Assembly: GCF_040448675.1 (NCBI RefSeq)
Contig: NZ_CP159289.1
Location: forward strand, 620,001-684,000
DNA: 64,000 bases
DNA from: Dyadobacter sp. 676
GTDB lineage: Bacteria; Bacteroidota; Bacteroidia; Cytophagales; Spirosomataceae
Reading direction: 5' to 3'
The notes under the pieces are model-generated. The model was not told the DNA's origin and searched no databases. It saw nothing but the letters and a program-made list of their open reading frames with translations. Position 1 is the stretch's first letter. Each line of letters opens with the position of its first letter. Below are positions 55,630 through 64,000 of this stretch, piece after piece. The position numbers were made by a program, and so were the translations under genes.

Positions 55630-56085
55630 AAGACACTCACCTATATCCTCTTTTTGGAAAAATTTTTAACTTCCAGGAAATATCGATGACGGATTTAGTT
55701 CTTATTGCTAGGGTTGCTACAACGATCCAACATTAAATGCGTAGATCGAAGGCAAAATCAGGATGTTTGTCGACGTGGGAGATTTCAATATGTGACAGAT
55801 CGTCCCCTACTCTCAAAGCGATGCGTCTGTGGCAAGGCATGTTTTCTTGGTTACTTTCCGGTTCGACGGCCACGTGAGATATGTCCCAAAACCCGCATGT
55901 GCGCCCACGTTGAAAATGGAGGCCATTTTTCTGGGCAATAAATGAGCATGATGTAGATTAAAAGTATCAAGTTGCGGCATAAGTGACTCGTCAAACGTCG
56001 TAATTGTGTATCCCAATATCAATAATTCCAAGGAACGTAAATAGTATCGTGCAACCTTTCTCGCACGATACCTTTCCCAAAGTAT

Positions 56086-56487
56086 ATGGCCAACGCAAAC
56101 ATCTGTCTGGTTATCGATGATGACGCAGACGATCACCTTATTTTCCAGATGGCGATCCAAGAAGTGCTCCCCCACTTATCCTGTTTCTATTCGACAAGCT
56201 GTCTAAATGCCATTGAATTGATTGTCCTAAACAAGATTCCGATTCCAGATATGCTGTTTCTGGACTTGAACATGCCGGGCATGACCGCTCAGCAAAGCCT
56301 GCTAAGTCTGGCAGAAATTCCGGAACTGGCCCGCACGATCGTATTTGTAATATCAGGATCGAGCGGCAAGTACCCAGGTGAAGACTTGACTACTTTTGGT
56401 ATCAAGAAATTAGTCTCCAAGCGAGGCTCTGTTCATGAGTTCGGCACCGAGCTATATAACGCCATTTGCGAGCCACAAATAACATAA
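56086..56487 (+). CDS. Stand-alone response regulator receiver protein
   Basis: 133 residues consisting only of a receiver domain. The acidic pocket is in VIDDDADDH (residues 10-17), the phospho-acceptor is Asp60 in LFLDLNMPG, a Thr/Ser position lies in FVISGSSG, and the conserved Lys is in LVSKRGS. Such single-domain regulators in Bacteroidota often act as phosphate shuttles or bind other proteins. No kinase gene is adjacent; the nearest is the propeller sensor on the other strand. Confidence 0.88.
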   Translation: MANANICLVIDDDADDHLIFQMAIQEVLPHLSCFYSTSCLNAIELIVLNKIPIPDMLFLDLNMPGMTAQQSLLSLAEIPELARTIVFVISGSSGKYPGEDLTTFGIKKLVSKRGSVHEFGTELYNAICEPQIT

Positions 56488-56652
56488 ATAAAGTGCTGCT
56501 CGGGCAGAGGCCCAATGAGTACAGGGTTTTGAGCAACCTTCATTGAAACAACCAAGCGGCAACATAGTGCGATCAAAAGAACTATTGCGTTCGCTGCCAG
56601 TGAAGCCCACCTTCATTTACAATATTGAAAAAAAGAAAAAGGCTATTCGTCC

Positions 56653-57038
56653 ATTTTTCCAAAAGGACGGCTGGCACACGCCTGCAACTTTACTGGTAAA
56701 GCTTGGATTCACTCGCTGATCCCGGACGATAACGCTTTCAACATTCCAGTGGCCAGCGTAACATCCGAACCGGACGCCGGGACTTATTGGCATTCACATG
56801 TAACAGGGCACCATGGCCATCCATAGCATTGGCTATGCCAAAACAAAGAGAAGCCCATTCAAATATTCCGAAGGAAGACCTGGTCAAATGCCCGCCAAAC
56901 ATGCCACATTCGCACCGTACCCTAGGGAAACCAGTTTTGTGCCGGCCATCACTCCGGACCCAGGCACATAGAAGGGTCAAATGGACGCAGCCTGTGACAG
57001 ATGCCGAATACACCAAAGTAACTAGTGAAAGCTTTTAA
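56653..57038 (+). pseudogene. Decayed cupin-domain gene
   Basis: Fragments in different frames line up with the small cupin family near carboxymuconolactone decarboxylase: FPKGRLAHACNFTGKAWIHSLIPDDNAFN, SEPDAGTYWHSH (the metal-binding W-H-x-H), KEDLVKCPPNMPHSH and TQPVTDAEYTKV. The start codon position now reads ATT (56653), and there are at least two frameshifts and a stop. It is a clear multi-lesion pseudogene. The upstream stretch 56490-56650 has no recognised gene. Confidence 0.7.
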
Positions 57039-57108
57039 CGACGTACAGAATGGCGGATTTAATATGCTTTTAAATAGTTATAACCATTTAAGTTTCGTAT
57101 CTTCCTGA

Positions 57109-57282
57109 ATGGAAAACAAACATCTAGTAGGGTCGGTGGTCTCGTTGTTAACAGACCCCAGGAAGCGGTTGACGGTCAAAAAGTATTTGAAGCGTATTTA
57201 CTATTGCGAAGAAATTGGCGACAGCGACAAAAAGATGTTGGCCTTTTTTGAAAGGGAGTTGATCCCTGTTCCATTGAACTGA
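57109..57282 (+). CDS. Small hypothetical protein (57 residues)
   Basis: 57 residues, basic in the middle (DPRKRLTVKKYLKRIYYC) and ending in a helix (DKKMLAFFERELIPVPLN). No family is recognised. Support comes from an ATG start, an intact frame, and a strong terminator 23 bases after the stop. A TAAGTTTC sequence about 20 bases upstream is one base short of the -7 consensus. It sits alone amid decayed genes, so being intact suggests it is in use. Confidence 0.6.
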   Translation: MENKHLVGSVVSLLTDPRKRLTVKKYLKRIYYCEEIGDSDKKMLAFFERELIPVPLN

Positions 57283-57305
57283 TCGATGCAATAAGACGGT
57301 GTTAG

Positions 57306-57342
57306 GCGAGCCCAAATGCAATGTGTTAGGGCTCGCTTTTTA
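57306..57342 (+). terminator. Rho-independent terminator
   Basis: An 8-bp GC-rich stem (57306-57313 with 57329-57336) followed by TTTTTATTT, after the 57-residue gene. Confidence 0.85.
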
Positions 57343-57505
57343 TTTCCTGCTGATCATCTGCCTATGACCTGCCTGAATCACCAAAGGAACTTATGTCGAC
57401 GCTAAAAGCCATATCGATTATTGGCTGGTATGTGCTATTGGTCCCTGAATTCCTGCGATCGATGTAATGATGGCCGTTAGTATCGAATCAATGCCCATCT
57501 ACTGG

Positions 57506-57952
57506 TCAACTATAAATCACCAGCGCATGCGGAGGGATAGTTAGTCGGATCGCCTTGCCGTTTCTTACTTCGATATTTAGTTCTGCCGGGCTCAGCTCGG
57601 AGGCAAACAGGCACTTCATCGAGCTGTCTATCGGGTGCATTATATCATCGACAGTAACATATACACAAGCGTATTTTTCCTGATTCAAATTTATAGCACA
57701 CAGTATTTCATGGTCACCGGAAATCCGCGACCACGCAATCACCTGCTTATCGCCGGTTTCGTCATACGGATAACTGAAAATGCTGCCGTTCCGCGAAGTA
57801 GACCGGAGAAAAAAGGCGCCGGATATCAAAGTAGGATACTTTCGAATCAAGCTATCGAGCTGCTCCATGTGGGAAGGCCGCAACTTTTCCAGACAATATT
57901 CGCGAATACCCAAAAAGTCAGGATTTAAATGGATATCGAGCAGGTCTTGCAT
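57506..57952 (-). CDS. Orphan C-terminal domain of a GH13-like glycosidase
   Basis: 148 residues. The first part (LGIREYCLEKLRPSHMEQLDSLIRKYP) looks like the end of a glycosidase barrel and the rest (VIAWSRISGDHEILCAINLN, then KAIRLTIPPHALVIYS) like the C-terminal beta domain of alpha-amylase-type enzymes. No catalytic part is encoded upstream: the 140 bases before the ATG are AT-rich and not coding. It may be a remnant of a deleted gene or a stand-alone domain. The assignment is by pattern only. The ATG and frame are intact. Confidence 0.45.
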   Translation of the reverse strand: MQDLLDIHLNPDFLGIREYCLEKLRPSHMEQLDSLIRKYPTLISGAFFLRSTSRNGSIFSYPYDETGDKQVIAWSRISGDHEILCAINLNQEKYACVYVTVDDIMHPIDSSMKCLFASELSPAELNIEVRNGKAIRLTIPPHALVIYS

Positions 57953-58061
57953 TACGGAGGTCAGGTATAATAAAGTGTCTCTTGAAGGTAGTCATTTTTG
58001 AGCAAAGGAAAATATTATTCTAAATATTTTTGAAATGTTTTTTATTGTCAAAATTTTATTT

Positions 58062-58069
58062 TACATTTG
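58062..58069 (+). promoter_or_regulatory. Candidate cold shock gene -7 box (TACATTTG)
   Basis: An exact TAnnTTTG match 22 bases before the ATG of the cold shock gene in an AT-rich leader. The nearest TTG (58045) is only 14 bases away, shorter than usual. Confidence 0.45.
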
Positions 58070-58091
58070 ATAAATATTTTAAAATAAAGTT

Positions 58092-58283
58092 ATGAATAGA
58101 GGAACAGTTAAGTTTTTTAATGACACCAAAGGGTTTGGTTTCATTGCTCCGGAAAATGGCGGAGATGACATTTTTGTACACACCACTGGTCTTAATGATG
58201 ATATCCGTGAGAATGACAGTGTGTCTTACGAAGTAGAAGAAGGTAGAAAAGGCCTGAACGCAGTTAATGTAACTATTATCTAA
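58092..58283 (+). CDS. Cold shock domain protein (CspA family)
   Basis: 63 residues forming one cold shock OB fold. RNP1 reads KGFGFIAPE and RNP2 DIFVHTTGL, with the start MNRGTVKFFNDTKG. It binds single-stranded RNA and DNA and acts as an RNA chaperone. It lacks one of the usual aromatic residues on its surface less than many paralogues, but is otherwise standard in length. Monocistronic, with a promoter box upstream and a terminator downstream. Confidence 0.95.
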   Translation: MNRGTVKFFNDTKGFGFIAPENGGDDIFVHTTGLNDDIRENDSVSYEVEEGRKGLNAVNVTII

Positions 58284-58306
58284 GCGGCCAAGCCATACAA
58301 AGCAAT

Positions 58307-58336
58307 AAAAATCCTCCCAGTGCGGAGGATTTTTTG
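58307..58336 (+). terminator. Rho-independent terminator after the cold shock gene
   Basis: An 11-bp A/T-flanked stem (58307-58317 with 58324-58335) ending in a T-run. Confidence 0.9.
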
Positions 58337-58351
58337 TTTTAGACCATACAA

Positions 58352-59278
58352 ATGAAATCCAATATCCCGCAATACCCGAGATCGTTATGGCGAACAGTAA
58401 CGCCGCTATTAACAGATCTGCCAGCAGCGCTTTGGAGTAAAGCGCTGCTTTGCCTGACGTCGCTCCTTTCTATTTTACTTTCCTTATTGCTTCGGTTTGT
58501 ACTGCGGTACCGGAAAACGGTGATACGTCAAAACCTGACAAGTTCTTTCCCCACCAAATCCGCCGGGGAGATCCGCAAGCTGACGAGCGCATATTACCGC
58601 CATATGAGTGATCTTTTGCTCGAACCTTTTTTGTTTTACCTGGCGCCCGAAAGGCTTAGAAAGCGCCTGGCTAAGTATATCAATCCAGAAATTTTGGAGT
58701 TGCTCCATGCAGACCAACGACCGGTAATAGTCTTCGCGTCGCATTACGGAAACTGGGAATACCTGATTAATCTTCCGCAAGTGACGCACTATCCGGTTTA
58801 TACAGCCTACTCGCCGATCAAGAATGGTTTGCTCGACAGGATGATGATCAGGTTGCGTTCGTTCCTGGGGGTCAAACTTATTCCCAAGAAGGGATTTTAC
58901 CGGCAAGCGTTGTCGCTGTTGCGCCAAACTGCTGTCCCTAATTTACTGGTGGTCATCGCGGATCAGCGGCCTGCGCCTGGCAGCGACAAATTTCATATTT
59001 CATTTCTGGACCAGGATACTGCCGTTCAAACGGGCGGAGAACGGATGGCGGCTTCATCGCAGGCGGCAGTCGTGTACGTTGAATCTCAAAAAAGGTCTCG
59101 TTTCAGCTACGAGTTCACATTCCGGCTGATGGAGCGCTCTGACCGGTCAACGCCCCTGAGCATTACAAAATCCTACTATCATTTTCTCGAAAATAGCATC
59201 AGCCGCGCGCCATCTTACTGGCTATGGTCACATAACCGGTGGAAAATTCCGGCGGCGGCTGCTATCCACTCATCTTAA
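58352..59278 (+). CDS. LpxL/HtrB-type lysophospholipid or lipid A acyltransferase
   Basis: 308 residues with one N-terminal membrane helix (about 30-52). The catalytic H-x4-D/E motif is FASHYGNWEYLINL (His and Glu), followed by YTAYSPIKNGLLDRMMIRLRS and IADQRPAPG, as in LpxL/LpxM late acyltransferases. Such enzymes add a secondary fatty acid to lipid A at the inner membrane, although other acyl acceptors occur in Bacteroidota. It begins 15 bases after the cold shock terminator and ends 9 bases before GH130, so it may share a transcript with GH130. Confidence 0.88.
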   Translation: MKSNIPQYPRSLWRTVTPLLTDLPAALWSKALLCLTSLLSILLSLLLRFVLRYRKTVIRQNLTSSFPTKSAGEIRKLTSAYYRHMSDLLLEPFLFYLAPERLRKRLAKYINPEILELLHADQRPVIVFASHYGNWEYLINLPQVTHYPVYTAYSPIKNGLLDRMMIRLRSFLGVKLIPKKGFYRQALSLLRQTAVPNLLVVIADQRPAPGSDKFHISFLDQDTAVQTGGERMAASSQAAVVYVESQKRSRFSYEFTFRLMERSDRSTPLSITKSYYHFLENSISRAPSYWLWSHNRWKIPAAAAIHSS

Positions 59279-59287
59279 ATATTGATC

Positions 59288-60760
59288 ATGGCCGTACATC
59301 TCATTCGGAAAGACACCATTTTTCAGCCTGATTCGAGCCGGGTCATTGCGCGATTTCTGTACAATGGCGAGGATAGGAGTAAAGAACTGATATCGATTAT
59401 TCTCGCGCTTGATGCAGGCACCCAGATACGGCAACTGAACAACGTTCTGAGAAAGTACGCGAAACGGCACCGGAATATCCTCAAAGTATTCGAACGGCAT
59501 TTTCGAAAGCTGGAAGTTCTGTTCAACGCCATGCAAATAGACCCGCAGGATCTGGAGACGAACCAGCGTCTGCTGATCGGTGCCTATTTCACAATGGAAT
59601 ATTCCATCGAAGCTGCGGCCTTTTTCAACCCGTCCATTGTGGCCGATCCCGATCAATCCGGCGTTGAACCGGGCGAAACGCGGGTGATCCTCAGCTTTCG
59701 GGCTACGGGGGAAGGGCATATATCGTCTATTGTATTCCGTTCGGCACTTATTGATCAAAACGATGATATTGTCATCGATACGCCCGGCCGGTTACTCGAT
59801 TCTCCCGAGCATGTGCGCAACCACGTCTATAAGAAAAGGTCGTTTCTGTCAAAATTGGGCGAAATGCAGGATTTGGACAATCTTGCGTACCCGGCTTTGG
59901 AAGGAAAGCTGACCGAGACATTTACATATGAAGAACTCAAACGATATGTGGAAGAAACCAGCAGGTTGCCGGAGATGGACATTGCGGGCGCGGTGTTTCT
60001 CCACGAGGTAATGTGGCTGGCCTCTTCGCACTACGAAATGGATTTTTCCCTTGACACCGACATTTCAGAACGTGTGATCTTTCCCATCGCCGATACGGAA
60101 AAAAGAGGTATCGAAGATGCGAGGTTTGTCTGTTTCACCGATGACAACCAAGAGCGGACCTACTATGCTACCTACACGGCATACGATGGCGTCAATATCC
60201 TGCCCAAGCTGTTGACTACCCGGGACTTCTATCATTTTAAAGTACTGCCGCTGCACGGAGAGATTGCGCAGAATAAGGGAATGGCACTTTTTCCACGAAA
60301 GATCAAGGGCAAATACGCCATGCTTTGCCGCATCGACGGCGTCAATAATTACATTGCCTATTCGGATAATATCAGCGTTTGGCGCAAGGCCACGTTGATC
60401 CAGACACCTAAATTTCCCTGGGAATTCGTTCAAATCGGCAATTGCGGCTCACCCATTGAAACCCGGGCCGGATGGCTGGTATTAACGCACGGAGTAGGCC
60501 CGATGCGGGAGTACGTGCTAGGAGTATCACTGTTTGAATTGGAAAGCCCTGAAAATGAGATAGGACGTCTGATTAACCCCCTACTGATCCCCAATGCAAG
60601 CGAGCGCGATGGTTATGTGCCGAATGTAGTCTATTCCTGCGGCGCATTTGTGCACAATCAGAGTCTGATTATCCCTTATGCCACTTCCGACTATGCTTCT
60701 ACGTATGCAGTGGTCAATTTAGAAGAATTATTAGAGGACCTTATCGGCGACAGAAACTAA
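59288..60760 (+). CDS. GH130 family beta-mannoside phosphorylase/mannosidase
   Basis: About 490 residues from ATG 59288; a TTG two codons upstream is an alternative. The sequence shows the five-bladed propeller of GH130: FNPSIVADPDQSGVEPGETRVILSFRATG, the acidic residue context in ERVIFPIADTEKRGIEDARF, LTTRDFYHFKVLPLHG, KGMALFPRKIKGKYAMLCRIDG, and GNCGSPIETRAGWLVLTHGVGPMR. GH130 enzymes cleave or phosphorolyse beta-1,2- or beta-1,4-mannosides; the invariant Asp is in IEDARF. It is cytoplasmic, with no signal peptide. The N-terminal 100 residues (a helical extension) are found in a subgroup that occurs next to GT4 genes, as here. Confidence 0.9.
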   Translation: MAVHLIRKDTIFQPDSSRVIARFLYNGEDRSKELISIILALDAGTQIRQLNNVLRKYAKRHRNILKVFERHFRKLEVLFNAMQIDPQDLETNQRLLIGAYFTMEYSIEAAAFFNPSIVADPDQSGVEPGETRVILSFRATGEGHISSIVFRSALIDQNDDIVIDTPGRLLDSPEHVRNHVYKKRSFLSKLGEMQDLDNLAYPALEGKLTETFTYEELKRYVEETSRLPEMDIAGAVFLHEVMWLASSHYEMDFSLDTDISERVIFPIADTEKRGIEDARFVCFTDDNQERTYYATYTAYDGVNILPKLLTTRDFYHFKVLPLHGEIAQNKGMALFPRKIKGKYAMLCRIDGVNNYIAYSDNISVWRKATLIQTPKFPWEFVQIGNCGSPIETRAGWLVLTHGVGPMREYVLGVSLFELESPENEIGRLINPLLIPNASERDGYVPNVVYSCGAFVHNQSLIIPYATSDYASTYAVVNLEELLEDLIGDRN

Positions 60761-61767
60761 CGCCGCAGAATTTTTTCGTAGACTTTCATGTAGTTGTCCA
60801 CCATCTTTTCTTTCGAAAACATCGCCTTCGCCCATTGGCGGCATTCCTGCCTGTCAAGCTGTGCAACCCTTTTTACAGCCTGAACGGCCTCACCGATTGT
60901 ATGGACCAGGAACCCGGTTTTTCCGTCGACAATCAGCTCGCACATCGAGCCACGGTTAAAGGCGATCACCGGCGTACCGCAAAACATCGATTCAGCGACG
61001 CTTAAACCGAAAGGTTCGTCGAACTGAATCGGGTGAAGCAGCGCGAGCGCTTTTCCGAGTAACGTTTTGCGCTCGGATGGACCGACGTTCCCAATATAAA
61101 AGACCGATCTTTCATCGATGCAGGGCTTGATCTTTTGCTCGAAATAGGCGTCGTCCTGAATCAGCCCCGCAATTAGTAGGACCTTTCCGGACTCCCGGGC
61201 TATCTGAATCGCTTCTAGCGTTCCCTTCTCGGAATGAATACGGCCGAAAAACAGCAGATAGTCTTGCGGGTTTCTCTCGAAAGGGAAATCCTTGCCGTCG
61301 ACACCGTTATACACTGTTGCAATGTAGTCCAGTTCATCGCTACGATCGGCATTGCTAATGGATGCGTAAAAGCATGAGCCGTTATACTTCCGGTAGACAT
61401 CCAGGATTTTGGTGGATGAGAATCCATGGATCGTCGTCAGCATGGGGGTCCGGATGAGTTTGGAGTAGGTTAATGGGAGAAAATCGAAATGATTGTGAAT
61501 CAGATCAAACTGCGAGGCATTTTCCATCAAATGGCTGATGTGCAGACATTCGGCCACTTTTGGGTCGATGTCCCTGTCTTCCGCATAGGGAGCATGCGAG
61601 GTTCCTTCCAGTTTTGCCGTGGTCACCGAATCGGTTGTGGCAAAGAGCGTTACATCTACGCCCTTCTCGACGAGCCCCTCCGTCAGATAGGAGGCCACCT
61701 GCTCCCACGGCCCATATTGCCGGGGCGGCGTACGCCATGCGATCGATGATAGTATAGCCACTCTCAT
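60757..61767 (-). CDS. GT4 family glycosyltransferase
   Basis: 336 residues, GT-B fold. The N-terminal Rossmann domain starts with MRVAILSSIAWRTPPRQYGPWEQV, DLIHNHFDFLPL and TTIHGFSS; the C-terminal domain carries the nucleotide-sugar motif FFGRIHSEKGTLEAI and the E-x7-E-like segment PFGLSVAESMFCGTPVIAFNRGSMCELI. It is a retaining enzyme that adds a sugar, probably mannose or glucose, to a lipid or glycan. Its stop overlaps the convergent GH130 stop by 4 bases, and its start overlaps the upstream glycosyltransferase gene by 4 bases (ATGA), so the two GT4 genes are coupled. Confidence 0.93.
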   Translation of the reverse strand: MRVAILSSIAWRTPPRQYGPWEQVASYLTEGLVEKGVDVTLFATTDSVTTAKLEGTSHAPYAEDRDIDPKVAECLHISHLMENASQFDLIHNHFDFLPLTYSKLIRTPMLTTIHGFSSTKILDVYRKYNGSCFYASISNADRSDELDYIATVYNGVDGKDFPFERNPQDYLLFFGRIHSEKGTLEAIQIARESGKVLLIAGLIQDDAYFEQKIKPCIDERSVFYIGNVGPSERKTLLGKALALLHPIQFDEPFGLSVAESMFCGTPVIAFNRGSMCELIVDGKTGFLVHTIGEAVQAVKRVAQLDRQECRQWAKAMFSKEKMVDNYMKVYEKILRR

Positions 61768-64000
61768 ACCAGTTCGGCTTCCATTTTGGTGACTTCCTCA
61801 AATGCTTCGAGCACGCTTAAATGGGAGATCAGATAGGCCAATGTGCTCTCGGCTCCCTGGTTTCGGTTGACTCCTGTGCTTTCCAAACCGTCGCAGCAGC
61901 CTTTTGTTTCAAAATCGTAAAGGCTTACCCGGAGGTCGTTTTCTCCTAAAAACCACATGAAACAGGTGGATAATTTCTGGATATAGGATTGATCTTTGGT
62001 AAGCCGGAACGCCTGATGGAACATCAATACCATGGCAAGGGCATCCAGTGGTTGCTGAGCAAACATCGATTGCTCTCGGTCTCTGCCGTACCAGTTCTCG
62101 TTGCCAACAACCGACAAATAGCCGTTGCGGAGCGTTACATCCGAAAGGAAATCCATGCTTTCTATTGCTACTTCGAAGACGCGGGGATCATGCAAAAACT
62201 CAGCAGCATGCAGGAGCGCCAAAGGCAAAAATGCATTGTCATAGGCCAGCAGCGATTCAAACCATTGCCAATCATTGCTGCGGTGGATATCGTATTCGGC
62301 GAGAAGCCTGCCGGTCAGGGCTTCCAATATCTTGATCATCCCTTCGTCTGTCGGATTGCTTTTCAAATAGTGGCATATCCCGACGACGGTGTTGGCAATA
62401 CTTCGGATAGATTTGAGTTTGGTAAAATTCGGCACAGCGTCAAAGAAAATCTCGCGGCCGGTCTGGTAATAGGCGTCATTAGGTGCATTCCCGAGCAGAT
62501 AGCCCAACGACCAAATCGTGCGACCAAAGGAGTCCTCCGACCCTACTTCATCCAGGAAGTTACGGTTGAAGCTCAGGAAGTTTCTGAACATGCCGTCCTG
62601 GGTCTGCATGTAATTGATGTAGCTTAAATAGGTGGGCGACAGTTTCAAGGCAAGTGGATGCTTGTTTCTTTTGTAGGTCATCAACACCATCAGCAAGGCC
62701 CTTGCATTATCATCCAGACAATAGCCTTCTTTCAGGTTCGGGATCCCGTATTTGGCGTGCTGGATAATGCCGGTGTCGTCGGTGAGGCGCTGCACGTGAT
62801 CGAGCAGGAATGGCGGAAGCGCAAGCGGGTCCAGAATCATCGGATTGCCCGATTCAATATCTAGTCCGATTTTCGCTATTGACCCCGCCAATTCCAGATA
62901 TTTTTGCCCGATTTTCGGCCAGGTTATTTCGCGACCATAATCAAATGCATTTTTCCGGAGCTGCCGCATCTGCTCGGGATGATCCAGTAGTTCAAGCAAT
63001 ATCTCGGTAAGTGCCGGCGAGTCGTGGAAATTGAAAAGACGGCCCCTGCCATCGGCGAGCAATTCTGCTGCATGCCAATAAGGCGTAGAGATCACTGCAT
63101 TACCGGCGCCAATCGCATAGGAAAGCGTCCCGCTCGTAATCTGGGCCTCGCTGGTATAAGGGGTGATGTAGATATCGGAGGCAGAGAGGTATTTGAAAAG
63201 CTCGGACTGACTTATGAACTCGTTCAGGAATACGACATGCTTCTCAATGCCCAGCTGTTTGACCAAGCCTGCAAGGAAGACACGGTACTCTTCCCCAGCA
63301 TGCCTGACTACGTTGGGATGCGTTTTACCTAGCACAATGTAGACAAGTTGCGGATACTTTTTGACTACCTCGGGTAAGGCCCTTAGGACTGTCTCGATTC
63401 CTTTATTACGCCCAATAAACCCAAAGGTCAATAGCACCTGTTTGGAGGAAAGCTTGAACTCTTTCTTGGCCAGAAGTTGGCCAAAGTGTATATCCGGCAC
63501 ACCATGTGCAATACGGGCGATTTTGTCGATGGGCACCTTGTAGACATCCGATAGCATATCGACCGCGGTCTGGCTCATGACCACCACCGACTGCGCAATT
63601 TTACATATCTCGGTCATCACAGCCTTCTGATTGTAGGAAGGTGTTTTCAGCACAGTATGTAGCGTGACGATCAGCGGAATTTTGAGCCGGTGCAACAACG
63701 GCAGAATGTAGATGCCGTCCTGACCGCCAAATATGCCGAATTCGTGTTCGAGTATGCATACATCAGCCCCGCTCAGGTTAATGACATTGGCTGCTTCCAG
63801 ATAGTCAGTCTGTTCTTCCTGCCGGATAGCGAGCTTCACTTCTTTGGGATAATCATAATGTAGGCCATTGTCGTCTATCGCGATCACAAAGCCTTGCGAG
63901 CCGCCGACCAGGGCTTCCTCTCCGACGGTAGAATGAAATAAGTTCTGGGTGAAAGTGCCAATTCCGCACTCCCTTGGTGGGTAGGTCCCTATAAATGCTA
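61764..64000 (-). CDS. GT4 glycosyltransferase with C-terminal alpha/alpha-barrel domain (5' end outside window)
   Basis: The frame is open to the window edge, so at least 745 residues; it reads GTYPPRECGIGTFTQNLFHS near the edge, the usual start of this enzyme type. The GT-B part has VCILEHEFGIFGGQDGIYILPL, LTFGFIGRNKGIETVLRAL and SEAQITSGTLSYAIGAG. After about residue 390 a second domain of helices follows (LKEGYCLDDNARALLMVL, FGRTIWSLGYLLGNAP, NDWQWFESLLAYDNAFLPLALLHA), like the toroid of GH-type or mannosidase-like proteins. The pairing with the GT4 and GH130 genes suggests a mannoside pathway. Its GTG at 63887 is not the start. Confidence 0.9.
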   Translation of the reverse strand, partial: AFIGTYPPRECGIGTFTQNLFHSTVGEEALVGGSQGFVIAIDDNGLHYDYPKEVKLAIRQEEQTDYLEAANVINLSGADVCILEHEFGIFGGQDGIYILPLLHRLKIPLIVTLHTVLKTPSYNQKAVMTEICKIAQSVVVMSQTAVDMLSDVYKVPIDKIARIAHGVPDIHFGQLLAKKEFKLSSKQVLLTFGFIGRNKGIETVLRALPEVVKKYPQLVYIVLGKTHPNVVRHAGEEYRVFLAGLVKQLGIEKHVVFLNEFISQSELFKYLSASDIYITPYTSEAQITSGTLSYAIGAGNAVISTPYWHAAELLADGRGRLFNFHDSPALTEILLELLDHPEQMRQLRKNAFDYGREITWPKIGQKYLELAGSIAKIGLDIESGNPMILDPLALPPFLLDHVQRLTDDTGIIQHAKYGIPNLKEGYCLDDNARALLMVLMTYKRNKHPLALKLSPTYLSYINYMQTQDGMFRNFLSFNRNFLDEVGSEDSFGRTIWSLGYLLGNAPNDAYYQTGREIFFDAVPNFTKLKSIRSIANTVVGICHYLKSNPTDEGMIKILEALTGRLLAEYDIHRSNDWQWFESLLAYDNAFLPLALLHAAEFLHDPRVFEVAIESMDFLSDVTLRNGYLSVVGNENWYGRDREQSMFAQQPLDALAMVLMFHQAFRLTKDQSYIQKLSTCFMWFLGENDLRVSLYDFETKGCCDGLESTGVNRNQGAESTLAYLISHLSVLEAFEEVTKMEAELV

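Noticed and set aside
63024..63332. A plus-strand ORF within the last glycosyltransferase
   Set aside because: Antisense to a conserved GT4 domain with no domain of its own.

Overview
The window looks like a chromosomal segment of a Bacteroidota bacterium of the order Cytophagales, most like Dyadobacter and its relatives (Spirosomataceae). This is inferred from a SusC/SusD pair with an ECF sigma factor and FecR, type IX secretion sorting domains, FtsX-like permeases with a cytoplasmic prefix domain, ScyD/ScyE and DUF6152/DUF6644 genes, TAnnTTTG-type -7 boxes, and the near absence of Shine-Dalgarno sequences. No rRNA, tRNA, CRISPR array, prophage or complete insertion sequence was seen.

Layout. 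0-11 kb: two FtsX-like permeases, a small heat shock protein, a NIF3-family protein, a small-protein/leader-RNA locus at 5.0-5.4 kb, glutathione-independent formaldehyde dehydrogenase, an O-methyltransferase, a ScyD/ScyE lipoprotein, an AI-2E family transporter and an Fpg/Nei glycosylase. 11-19 kb: a minus-strand sigma-FecR-SusC-SusD regulatory and uptake unit with no hydrolase. 19-22 kb: a LigT-like 2'-5' RNA ligase fold protein coupled to a small gene, and a GH29 fucosidase. 22-28.8 kb: a worn stretch holding the second copy of the small-protein/leader-RNA locus, a frameshifted AlbA_2 (Schlafen-type) protein, a nucleotidyltransferase remnant, an SGNH-like lipoprotein that has lost its catalytic residues, and a frameshifted secreted esterase. 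28.8-47 kb: purL, small membrane and secreted proteins, a GH13 glucosidase, AraC regulators with a short-chain dehydrogenase, and a DUF4142-cupredoxin-sigma operon. 47-55 kb: a propeller-type sensor kinase, a NarL-type response regulator and a large secreted beta-helix protein, all on the minus strand. 55-57 kb: decayed genes (Fic, cupin). 57-64 kb: cold shock protein, lipid A-type acyltransferase, GH130 enzyme and two GT4 glycosyltransferases, the last running off the window.

Two observations stand out. First, the loci at 5.0-5.4 and 22.2-22.6 kb share a whole architecture: a short leader ORF with the core ALLWCG, a three-way-junction RNA with compensatory base changes, a hairpin loop complementary to locus-specific direct repeats at the two start codons, and a downstream 76-81 residue protein of unknown function. 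This is the best candidate here for an undescribed system. Second, seven clear gene interruptions are each a net +1 in a run of 6-10 identical bases. That suggests homopolymer overcalls in the assembly or, less likely, slippage-prone tracts. These genes are therefore described as single genes across the break.
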